From an uncultured Eubacteriales bacterium (GTDB taxonomy: Bacteria > Bacillota > Clostridia > UMGS1840), in NCBI GenBank assembly GCA_900555525.1, contig USLP01000002.1:1-18474 (forward strand): DNA of 18,474 nucleotides, written 5' to 3'. The position numbers and the translations under genes are program-made. Shown here piece after piece: positions 7,780 through 14,929 of the stretch. The notes beneath the pieces were generated by a model that did no database searches, was not told the origin of the DNA, and worked only from the letters and a program-made list of their open reading frames with translations. Numbering within the stretch: the first letter of the stretch is position 1; every line of letters begins with the position of its first letter.

Positions 7780-9163
7780 TTTTTCTAACTTTTTTCCTAT
7801 ATTCATTTGGTGTGTATGATGTGTATTGCTTAAATTTACGTGTGAAAAATGTAAGGTTACTGTATCCAACCAAATTGCACACTTTTAAAATCGATATATC
7901 CTCATTTTCCAAGAGAATCTTTGCTTTATTAATTCTGAATTCCAAAAGATAATTTGATATAGAAGTCCCTGTTTTCTTTTTAAATAATTTACCGAAATAA
8001 GACGGATCTAAAAACACATGTGCTGCAATATCTATTCTTGTAATTTCTTTGCTGTAATTGTCTTCAATGTATTGATTCACTCTTTTCATAATATTATTAA
8101 TTTTACTATCTTGATTAATTCCTACTTGTATAATCAAATTTTGTACAAACTTATCGTAGTCATCTTCATTTTCAGGTCTGTTTATATCTATACCTAATTT
8201 TTTAAAATTTGAAATTATTTTTTCCATTAATTCATGTGAATATTGTGAATTTGATAAAATGGAAATAGCTTCCTGAGGTTTTTTATCCATAATGTAGGAA
8301 GTAATAAGCTTGACTTTATCATTCATATTTATGTTACTGTTAATAATTTCCGGCAAATCAAAAAAATAATCAAACGAAATTTCTTCAATTATCGCAACGT
8401 GCACCTCAAGTGTTTGCAAAAATAAACTCATAATTTCTTGTTCGGAAAAATTTTTTTCTTCTAACTCAAAACATATTACTGAAATTGTATCATCGTCGTT
8501 TAAAACAGAATATGCTTTATCAAAATACATAAGCTTCTCAAAAACATTGGAAAATGCATGTAAAATGTTTTCTTTTCCATATTTCCAATTTTTAGAAATA
8601 TAACTTTCAAAATTTATAATTTTCAGTTTATATATTTTTCCTTTTGCTTTATTTATGTCAAAGGGAAGCTGCATTTGCGAAATGCAACTTTTCATATAAG
8701 AACTATCTATAAAAACGCCCTTCACCAAAGCAGAAAAGAACTCTTCTTCAAATATAAAATTACTGGTAAAATAATTGTTTTTTCGTTCTTTTTCAAGTGT
8801 TCTTTCCACTTTTTTCAAAACTTCCAACAGTTCTACCATATCAACCGGTTTAACTAAATATTTTACTATACCGTAATCTATTGCAAGACGTGCATAATCA
8901 AACTCCGAATATCCGCTCAGGATTATAAATTTAGAATCAGGCTTTATTTGATAGAATTTTTTTATCAAATCCAATCCCGACATTCCGGGCATTCGTATAT
9001 CTGTTATTATTACATCAACAGAATTATTCAATAAAAATTCGGATGCGGTTATTCCATTAGAAAAACAACCTACAACTTCAAAATTCAAGTCTGAATTTAT
9101 TATGCAATTTTGTATAGTTTTTCTTATCATGTATTCGTCATCAACAACAATAAGTTTATTCAT
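7751..9163 (-). CDS. YesN-type response regulator, AraC family DNA binding
   Basis: A 470-residue transcription regulator that probably activates the sugar operon. Residues 1-120 form a receiver domain with Asp8 and Asp9, phosphorylation site Asp55 in ITDIRMPG, Ser83 in ILSGYSEFDY and Lys105 in LVKPVD. A middle region of about 200 residues has no clear motif, as is usual for YesN proteins. The last 110 residues are an AraC-type double helix-turn-helix, with DPSYFGKLFKKKTGTS and the signature VCNLVGYSNLTFFTRKFKQYTSYTPNEYR. The ATG at 9163 follows AAGGTG with 6 nt spacing. The frame is open to 9211, but those codons lie in an intergenic hairpin. The kinase gene overlaps its 3' end. The likely target is the operon promoter near 11065; that link is inference. 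Confidence 0.9.
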   Translation of the reverse strand: MNKLIVVDDEYMIRKTIQNCIINSDLNFEVVGCFSNGITASEFLLNNSVDVIITDIRMPGMSGLDLIKKFYQIKPDSKFIILSGYSEFDYARLAIDYGIVKYLVKPVDMVELLEVLKKVERTLEKERKNNYFTSNFIFEEEFFSALVKGVFIDSSYMKSCISQMQLPFDINKAKGKIYKLKIINFESYISKNWKYGKENILHAFSNVFEKLMYFDKAYSVLNDDDTISVICFELEEKNFSEQEIMSLFLQTLEVHVAIIEEISFDYFFDLPEIINSNINMNDKVKLITSYIMDKKPQEAISILSNSQYSHELMEKIISNFKKLGIDINRPENEDDYDKFVQNLIIQVGINQDSKINNIMKRVNQYIEDNYSKEITRIDIAAHVFLDPSYFGKLFKKKTGTSISNYLLEFRINKAKILLENEDISILKVCNLVGYSNLTFFTRKFKQYTSYTPNEYRKKVRKNEKDNTKFQ

Positions 9164-9192
9164 GTAATACACCTTATCAAAATATTTTTTCT

Positions 9193-9222
9193 GTAGGCTC
9201 CGAATTTTCATACGGAGCCTAC
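9193..9222 (-). other. Intercistronic stem-loop between the lipoprotein and regulator genes
   Basis: GTAGGCTCCG (9193-9202) and CGGAGCCTAC (9213-9222) form a perfect 10-bp stem with a 10-nt loop, 15 nt after the binding-protein stop. On the transcribed minus strand it is followed by AGAAAAAATATTTTG, without a U-tract. It is more likely a transcript stabiliser or processing site, keeping the lipoprotein message abundant relative to the regulator genes, than a full terminator. Confidence 0.6.
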
Positions 9223-9236
9223 TTCTTTAGTTTATA

Positions 9237-10778
9237 CTATTTTTTATTTTTAAAAAATTCGTTAATTTGCTTCTGAACTTCGTCTATAACTTTATCTTTT
9301 CCTGCTTTGTTAATCTTTTCTATGTATTCTGCAAATTTAGATTCTACATTGTCTATTGTACCTTTGTTGAAGTTTTCATATTCGGAAAATACAGTATTGA
9401 TCTGTGCGAGTTCAATTTTCACATTTGTATCATCAAACACAAAGCCTGCAAGTTTGGATCGAACAGTGTTCGGTCCGTCATTTGCATCATCAAAAACATC
9501 AGGTGTAATAACTTCTGTTTCTGTTGAATAAGCATATTTTGTATTACCTACATTCCATTTCCATAGACCGTAATCCGCTGAAGAAGTTGGTTGATTTTGA
9601 TAACCTATAGTCTCAATAATGTTGTCATCTATCTTGTTATAATGTTTACCTTCAAAACCATAAACCATCATATTATATACATCTTTACCTTCTTCGGTAT
9701 TCATAAGCTCAATTACTCTGAACGCTTCATCGGGATTTTCACAGGATTTTGCTATAGCCATACCGCCTGCTGCATTAGAAAAAGGAACATAATCATAATT
9801 TTTGGTCAAAAGCATTGTGAGCGGTTCTTTTGCTTCAGTTTCTGCTGCTGCCAATGCCGCCTTGGCTAAATATTGCTGATTTCTTGTACCTTTATGCCAT
9901 ATTGTATAGCTATTTTCAGTTCCTATTGGGTCATTAAGTGAGGTTGCACTTGCAATATCACTTCTGATGTAACCTTTTTTAAAGAATTTATTTACACGCT
10001 CATAAGCAATTTTTCTTTCGGGAATCTCATCAACATAGTAAACTTTATGCTCCGGATCATTATCTTTTATGAAAAATCTTCCGGGTACTACAGCTTCATA
10101 GCCTTTTTGGAATACAAAATCCAATGTTCCTATAGGAAGATACCCCCGCTTTAATTCTCCAGCTGCGGACAATGCATCTAAATAATTTTCAATAACATCC
10201 CAACAAGAAGAATCAAAAGTCTCAGCGTTAAAGAAAGTATCCTGTGCTTTTTTTGCATCCATATATTTATCGCTTAAACTCTTTTGTGTTGCAAAAGCAT
10301 AGTCAACATTTGTTAAAATCTGATATTGCGGAACGTAATAATGCTTTCCGTCAACCAATGAATAATCCCACATCCACTCAGGGAATGCTGTTTTTAAGTT
10401 TTCTGATTTTTTGATATAGTCATCAATAGATATAAAACTGTCATCACGAGCAAGCATCGGATAATCTAAGCCATATGTCTGGACAATATCCACTTTTTCC
10501 TCGCTTGTTTGCATAAGCATAAATTTTTGTGCATATTCATTAGCATCAAAAATTTCAATATCAAGATTAACATTTTCAAGTCCGCTGTAGTCTTTAATTT
10601 TATCGTTTACAGCTGCCCATACCTCTTTTGAGTCCTTTTGTATTCCATTTCCGGCAAAAACCCATTTTAAGCTGATTTTTTCACCGCCATTTCCTTTTTG
10701 CTTGTTATTACAACCTGTAAAAGATAAAGCTAAAGCAGTTGACATAGCAAGACAAATAACTTTTTTTGTTTTTTTCAT
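9237..10778 (-). CDS. LplA-type sugar-binding lipoprotein of an ABC importer
   Basis: A 513-residue extracellular solute-binding protein, probably capturing an oligosaccharide. The N-terminus has KK residues, a hydrophobic stretch and a lipobox-like FTGC with Cys23 as lipidation site; Phe at -3 is slightly atypical. The C-terminal region has YGFEGKHY (about 373-380) and a last segment from about 441 with GFVFDDTNVKIELAQI, typical of binding proteins with the DUF3502 domain. That group usually travels with LplB/YtcP-like permeases. None are in the window, and the next genes are the regulator and kinase. I chose the ATG at 10778 because GGGAGG lies 9 nt upstream. A GTG at 10829 in the same frame would put polar residues before the signal peptide. 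It is the first clear gene of the leftward operon. Confidence 0.9.
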   Translation of the reverse strand: MKKTKKVICLAMSTALALSFTGCNNKQKGNGGEKISLKWVFAGNGIQKDSKEVWAAVNDKIKDYSGLENVNLDIEIFDANEYAQKFMLMQTSEEKVDIVQTYGLDYPMLARDDSFISIDDYIKKSENLKTAFPEWMWDYSLVDGKHYYVPQYQILTNVDYAFATQKSLSDKYMDAKKAQDTFFNAETFDSSCWDVIENYLDALSAAGELKRGYLPIGTLDFVFQKGYEAVVPGRFFIKDNDPEHKVYYVDEIPERKIAYERVNKFFKKGYIRSDIASATSLNDPIGTENSYTIWHKGTRNQQYLAKAALAAAETEAKEPLTMLLTKNYDYVPFSNAAGGMAIAKSCENPDEAFRVIELMNTEEGKDVYNMMVYGFEGKHYNKIDDNIIETIGYQNQPTSSADYGLWKWNVGNTKYAYSTETEVITPDVFDDANDGPNTVRSKLAGFVFDDTNVKIELAQINTVFSEYENFNKGTIDNVESKFAEYIEKINKAGKDKVIDEVQKQINEFFKNKK

Positions 10779-10864
10779 TTTAATATTCCTCCCTTTAACA
10801 TATGTTTTATAATTTTTTTCTTTAATCACCTTTTTATCCAGGTTTTACATTGATTGCAATGAGG

Positions 10865-11035
10865 TCATCTGTATTTGAAATATTTTTTCAATTCCTCCTC
10901 TACTTTGAGCAAACCATCTGCAGTTTTTTTAAAATTCCGCTTCCTCCGAAATCTTATAAAGTAAATACTCAAGAGAAAACAATTAAGAATTTCTTTTATT
11001 AAGCATTTAATGTTTTCACCTTTAAGGTGTATTTT
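10865..11035 (-). other. Open frame of 56 codons in the leader, start codon unclear
   Basis: The frame runs from a TGA at 11036-11038 to a TGA at 10865-10867. It reads like a protein: a hydrophobic part CLIKEILNCFLLSIYFIRF, then a basic RRKRNFKK, then a possible amphipathic helix GLLKVEEELKKYFKYR. Two GGAGG-like motifs in this region are explained as its codons. There is no ATG or GTG. An ATT at 11009-11011 is preceded by AAAGGTG at 5 nt and would give 48 residues; otherwise it may be the remnant of a lost gene's 3' end. I do not recognise a family. It could also be chance. Confidence 0.3.
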
Positions 11036-11060
11036 TCAAATAAGTAACGTATACACCTTA
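11017..11060 (-). repeat. Inverted repeats at the operon transcription start
   Basis: TAAGGTGTAT (11023-11032) and ATACACCTTA (11051-11060) are perfect 10-bp arms with an 18-nt loop. CACCTT (11017-11022) can instead pair with AAGGTG (11024-11029), sharing the left arm. The right arm begins about where transcription should start, so the pair is either an operator overlapping +1 or a 5' hairpin with two exclusive folds in the leader RNA. Confidence 0.55.
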
Positions 11061-11064
11061 TTTT

Positions 11065-11093
11065 ATTATAACACATAAACTTTAAAAAAACCA
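11065..11093 (-). promoter_or_regulatory. Extended -10 promoter of the rhamnose operon
   Basis: The minus strand reads TGT followed by TATAAT (11070-11065), a perfect -10 with the TGn extension. At 17 nt upstream the -35 position is TGGTTT (11088-11093), which matches TTGACA at only two positions. A weak -35 with a strong -10 is what an activator-dependent promoter looks like, fitting control by the AraC-type regulator of the same operon. The assignment is inference. Confidence 0.5.
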
Positions 11094-11175
11094 TAACTAT
11101 TTGTGATTTTTATTTAATTTCACATACTTTTTTATATCTTTTTTCAATCATTTTTTTAAATAAATCCGATGCTTT

Positions 11176-11979
11176 TTAGTCAAATTTATTTATAATCGAA
11201 TCAAGGCAACCTGTGAATATATTATAACCGCAATCTTGGTTTTTAATATTCCACAATTTAACAAAATGCAGTTTTAATTCCTCTAACTGTGCTTTAAGGC
11301 TGTCATTTTTCAAACAGCCGTTTTTCTTCGACTCCGAAATAACCTTTGCAAATAAAATTACAGTATCACAGTTAAGGTTTATTTCTTCTATATGATAAGA
11401 ATTTGTATTATATTTCAAAAGTTCCTCTTTTATGTTTTTCATATAATTAATAATAATATTAACATTCATTTCATTTAATTGGTAACTACCGGAACTCCCT
11501 ATACATGCTATATCCGTTACACAGTTTGTTCCACTCCATTTCATAACCCCATACCATAATAATACTGTTTTTTGATACCTTGTCAAGTGCCTCTTCATTT
11601 TCTATAACAACATCATCAAAAAACATCGGTGTCCTTCCGTACTTATCGTTACATAACGAAATTATTTTATCAAGAGGATTCAACGTTGAAAGCTCTTTAC
11701 CGTCATCTCTGATAATTCCAAGCTCTTTGAACTCAGGTATACTAAGCCAACTATTCATATGGCCAAAGCTGTTTTGTGCCGGAATCAAATCAATGAAATT
11801 CTCATTACAATATGCCTTTATTTTTTCGATTTCTCTGGCATTATATAGCCTCCGTCTTTGAGGTGCATTTTTAAGCTTTTATATTCAAAAAACAAACCGT
11901 CTATATATAATTGAAACTGATTGTATTTTAAATCAAGGAGTATATCTATATATTCAATGATTGTTTCAAATCGGTTATA
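11176..11979 (-). pseudogene. Decayed GH20 beta-N-acetylhexosaminidase-like gene
   Basis: Reading leftward, blocks of a GH20-like catalytic domain appear in order but in different frames. The first is LKYNQFQLYIDGLFFEY (from about 11979). After a frame change between about 11885 and 11820 come EIEKIKAYCNE, LIPAQNSFGHMNSWLSIPEF, DGKELSTLNP and MVWGYE (to about 11540). After a shift back come SGSYQLNEMN and KLWNIKNQDCGY, ending at 11176. QNSFGHM...WL, WGYE and LW..RN near the C-terminus are typical of one GH20 branch. Between STLNP and the PMFFDD segment the part that should hold the catalytic Asp-Glu pair is absent, as is the N-terminal part of the protein. With at least two frameshifts and deletions it cannot make an active enzyme. 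It lies between two intact leftward blocks and has no ribosome binding site. Confidence 0.75.
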
Positions 11980-11993
11980 TTAAGTATGACAGA

Positions 11994-12025
11994 CTCCAAC
12001 TTGCCATTCATAATGGCAAGTGGAG
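11994..12025 (-). terminator. Hairpin after the 928-residue beta-helix gene
   Basis: CTCC-A-ACTTGCCAT (11994-12007) pairs with ATGGCAAGTGGAG (12013-12025), 13 base pairs with one bulged A, starting 16 nt after the stop codon. The minus strand continues TCTGTCATACTT, so the U-tract is poor. It probably ends the surface gene block or protects its 3' end; on the plus strand the T-run is better. Confidence 0.55.
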
Positions 12026-12041
12026 CTCATCATATTTTTTA

Positions 12042-14828
12042 TTAATAAACAGTTACATACTTAACCATATCGTCTATGATAGCTTTATCCTTTTGGGCAT
12101 CTAAAAAGCCTTCACTGTCACTTATGACTATAAGTCCTCTGTCATCCCAGAATACATTTTTATTAAGCACTGTTTCACATAATGCTCTTAAAGGTACCAT
12201 TGTTCTGCCTTCAATTGACTGAGCAGGTACATCCATAGTTGCCACAACAGCGCCATCTATCATCAACTCATTTTTATCCAGCACCATTGTAACGGTTTTT
12301 CCGTCTATTTTAATGGTTACAGTTCTTGTATCACCGTCCCAGCCTACTTCTCCGCCGAAGGATTCTGAAATAAATCTTACAGGAACAAGTGTTCTTGAAT
12401 CAACAATCAAAGGCTTAACAACAGGATTATTACTGTCAATAAGCTTAGCCTCTCCGAATGCTGCTGCGTTCGGATTACCAACCTTAAGTGCTACACTGTT
12501 TGCAAATTTATTATATAATTCACCTTTGTTTGCACCCATTTTTGTTATATCAACATTTTTCATTTCAGGATGTGTTTTAAAGATTTCAGCATCTTTCTTC
12601 CATCTGAAATCTCCGTTTTTGATATCTACAAAGCCGGGATCCTCTGTTGTATATTTGTTGTTTTCAACTGTACAGTAACGGAACATTCCTGTTGCCGCAC
12701 CGGGGTCTGTTTTGTGGAAATCGCGACAATATTTTTCTGTTTTGTTAAATACGCATACATTTCCTACTGTATCATAATCAGGAAGTGTCTCTGTTCCTTT
12801 TCTTTCTGTTAATTTTTCAACAGTTTCTTTGAAAACAGGCCACTTTTCTTCCCACAATTTAAGTGTCTCCGGATAATAATCTTTAAGTACTCCGTATTCA
12901 ACAAATCCGAGATTTGAATAGAAATTTCCGAATTCGTTCAAGCTCTGCTGTATCATACCGTTCTCAGATTCCGAAAACGGTAATTTCACGTTTATAAACA
13001 GGTTGTCTCTCCAGTTATTTTCATAACCGCCACCCTGGAGCTTTCCAACACAACCGTCTTCGAAAATATTGTGATGAACCTCTAAGAACGGCTGACAGTT
13101 ATCATTGTAGATAAACGCTTTTCTCGGTACATCGCCGTAAAGCATCGGTGAATCCTCATGACCTAAATCCTTGTCATCTATGCCGTGAAGATAATTATAA
13201 CGAATTTCTGTTCCCAAGTGCATTTCGCTGAACCAGCCTGCACTGTATATCATCCCCATATCACTTGTTGAGTTTAAGGCATCGGAAACATCGTTATACT
13301 CAAATATAGTTCCACTAGCCTGAAGCTCTATTGCCATACCTTCCGAACGGGAAAATGTATTATGACCTATATAATTTCCATATCCGTGTACTGCCAAAAG
13401 CTTACCTTCTGCACCGTTTATAAGACCGGCATTATGAACAACATTATTTACAGCATACAGATTTCCGGGTATTAACTCCATTCTGTTACCACCTGCAAGT
13501 ATCAGACATGTTGTACCGCAGTTCGCTATTTTTGAATTGGTTATTCCGCAGTTTTCGGATTTAGCTTTTTCCCATTCTTCTTTGGATACTACTCTCATAC
13601 CCCAGTCCCGATATTTTGGACCTTCATAAGCAAGTCTGTTTCCTCTTGCAGCAACGTGAAAAAGATTAACTATTCTTTCTCCGATTGCAACACCGCTTAA
13701 ACCGTGATTAACAACCTCACAATTATTAAGAAGAATATTTTCGCTGGATCTTATTGTTACACCGTGTGTACTGCTAAGTTCAATTTTAAGACCGCTCAGG
13801 GTAATATTTTTTGCACCTTCAAACTCTACAAGTCCGTCTGTTATTGCTCTGCCAAATCTTGTTAAGCCAACCTCCGCATCATTCATCTTTACATCTTTCG
13901 GAGGATAGATATAAAGCATATTCGTGTTATAGTCAAGATAATATTCTCCCGGTGCATCAAGCTCCTCTAAAATATTACAATAAATATATCTTACTGTTCC
14001 TACAGCACCCTGTGACGATTCGTAAGTAAGCTGAATAGTTTTTGCATTTTTATCATAGGAATCAACCGTTGATAAATGTGAGCTGAATGAAGAACACATA
14101 GAGAATATAAGAAGATTATCCATGCTTTTCCATTTATCGATTCTTGATTCATTAAGCTTCCATTTCGGACCTTTGCCGTTTTCATCTACTCTCGATACCA
14201 GAACTTCGCCTGATACAAGATATTCATTATCTCCGTCATCAGCTCTGTTGGGATATCTTGCCATATCAAGAGGAACGTCATTTATAAATGCCATAACACC
14301 GGAGCAGTCTGCCATATCTGAGGTACCTTTTGTCCATTTGGGATAATCTGTATATCCGTATTCTTTAAGGTCAACACACACAACATTTTTCTTTACTTTT
14401 GAACTTGAAAATCTGTCTAAAACTTCCTCATCCTCAACCTTTTTGAAATCTTTTCCGGCAATATTGACACCACCGGAGATTACCGGTTTTTCACCGGGAT
14501 ATGCCTTATAAAGTATAGGGCATTCTTCTGTTCCCGAATCTTCATCGGTAAAAACAATTTTTTCGGTTGTTTCGTAAATTCCGCCTCTTAAATAAACAGT
14601 GATTCCGCCTGCGGGAAGACCGCTTGTTTTCTTAAGCTCACGGATTTTTTCTTTTGCACCCTCTATAGTTGCAAATGGTGCTTCCATTGTTCCTTCGGCA
14701 TCGTCGTTACCGCCGGGTGCAACATAAAAATATGTTGTCGGCTCCTCTGCCTGAGCTGTTGTTACCATAATGCCAAAGCTTAACAGCATTGATATAACAA
14801 CAAGCATACTAAAAATTTTTCTTGTCAT
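12042..14828 (-). CDS. Secreted beta-helix protein with C-terminal stalk domain, GH141-like
   Basis: A 928-residue exported protein, probably a glycoside hydrolase or lyase on a plant polysaccharide. A signal peptide (1-27) ends AQA before EEP. TVYLRGGIY (78-85), EDSGT and AYPGEKPVISGG (109-120) are the usual opening of large right-handed beta-helix enzymes such as GH141. Helix rungs follow, about 335-620, for example ITLSGLKIE, DMGMIYSAGW, TEIRYNYLHGI and LEVHHNIFEDG, with GGGYENNWRDNLF after them. From about 790 to 910 lies a copper-amine-oxidase-N-like stalk domain with two related halves, RTLVPVRFISESFGGEVGWD and RTMVPLRALCETV, known from Clostridia as a probable wall-associated module. 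AAGGAGG with 9 nt spacing supports the ATG at 14828. The architecture is clear; the GH141 link is tentative and the substrate unknown. Confidence 0.82.
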   Translation of the reverse strand: MTRKIFSMLVVISMLLSFGIMVTTAQAEEPTTYFYVAPGGNDDAEGTMEAPFATIEGAKEKIRELKKTSGLPAGGITVYLRGGIYETTEKIVFTDEDSGTEECPILYKAYPGEKPVISGGVNIAGKDFKKVEDEEVLDRFSSSKVKKNVVCVDLKEYGYTDYPKWTKGTSDMADCSGVMAFINDVPLDMARYPNRADDGDNEYLVSGEVLVSRVDENGKGPKWKLNESRIDKWKSMDNLLIFSMCSSFSSHLSTVDSYDKNAKTIQLTYESSQGAVGTVRYIYCNILEELDAPGEYYLDYNTNMLYIYPPKDVKMNDAEVGLTRFGRAITDGLVEFEGAKNITLSGLKIELSSTHGVTIRSSENILLNNCEVVNHGLSGVAIGERIVNLFHVAARGNRLAYEGPKYRDWGMRVVSKEEWEKAKSENCGITNSKIANCGTTCLILAGGNRMELIPGNLYAVNNVVHNAGLINGAEGKLLAVHGYGNYIGHNTFSRSEGMAIELQASGTIFEYNDVSDALNSTSDMGMIYSAGWFSEMHLGTEIRYNYLHGIDDKDLGHEDSPMLYGDVPRKAFIYNDNCQPFLEVHHNIFEDGCVGKLQGGGYENNWRDNLFINVKLPFSESENGMIQQSLNEFGNFYSNLGFVEYGVLKDYYPETLKLWEEKWPVFKETVEKLTERKGTETLPDYDTVGNVCVFNKTEKYCRDFHKTDPGAATGMFRYCTVENNKYTTEDPGFVDIKNGDFRWKKDAEIFKTHPEMKNVDITKMGANKGELYNKFANSVALKVGNPNAAAFGEAKLIDSNNPVVKPLIVDSRTLVPVRFISESFGGEVGWDGDTRTVTIKIDGKTVTMVLDKNELMIDGAVVATMDVPAQSIEGRTMVPLRALCETVLNKNVFWDDRGLIVISDSEGFLDAQKDKAIIDDMVKYVTVY

Positions 14829-14876
14829 TTTTCATGACCTCCTTTTATATAATTTTTTTTTTTACTGATTTATCTC

Positions 14877-14904
14877 GCAGGAAATATGCGTACATATTTC
14901 CTGC
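14877..14904 (-). other. Perfect intercistronic hairpin upstream of the beta-helix gene
   Basis: GCAGGAAATATG (14877-14888) and CATATTTCCTGC (14893-14904) form a perfect 12-bp stem with a 4-nt loop, in the gap between two leftward genes. On the transcribed strand it is followed by GAGATAAATCAG and a run of 11 A, then the ribosome binding site. It lacks a U-tract, so it looks like a processing or stability element, not a terminator. A separate 10-bp palindrome CGGATATCCG lies next to it (14907-14916). Confidence 0.6.
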
Positions 14905-14929
14905 TCCGGATATCCGACTTTACAATTTT

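Larger units (their letters stand above)
10779..11175 (-). other. Leader and promoter region of the rhamnose operon
   Basis: This 397-nt gap has no ordinary gene. It holds, in order of leftward transcription, a stretch without visible features (11175-11094), the promoter near 11065-11093, inverted repeats at 11017-11060, a 56-codon open frame without ATG, GTG or a well-placed TTG start (10865-11035), and a final 86 nt with the ribosome binding site of the lipoprotein gene. A transcript from the promoter would have a leader of about 280 nt, long enough for post-transcriptional control. Confidence 0.6.

Noticed and set aside
7780..7869. Upstream extension of the histidine kinase
   Set aside because: ATG at 7806 and the frame up to 7869 lack a ribosome binding site and lie within the helix-turn-helix codons of the regulator gene.
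9193..9222. Hairpin as intrinsic terminator separating lipoprotein and regulator transcription
   Set aside because: On the transcribed strand it is followed by an A-rich stretch, not a U-tract.
10779..10829. GTG at 10829 as start of the lipoprotein
   Set aside because: It would place a charged, polar stretch before the signal peptide; the ATG at 10778 has a strong GGGAGG.
10891..10950. Two GGAGG motifs in the leader as ribosome binding sites of leader peptides
   Set aside because: The short frames after them are badly spaced or only 5-8 codons long, and the motifs are codons of the longer open frame at 10865-11035.
11176..11788. Two separate small hypothetical genes at 11176-11598 and 11486-11788
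   Set aside because: Their products line up in order with parts of one GH20-like protein, so they are fragments of a single broken gene.
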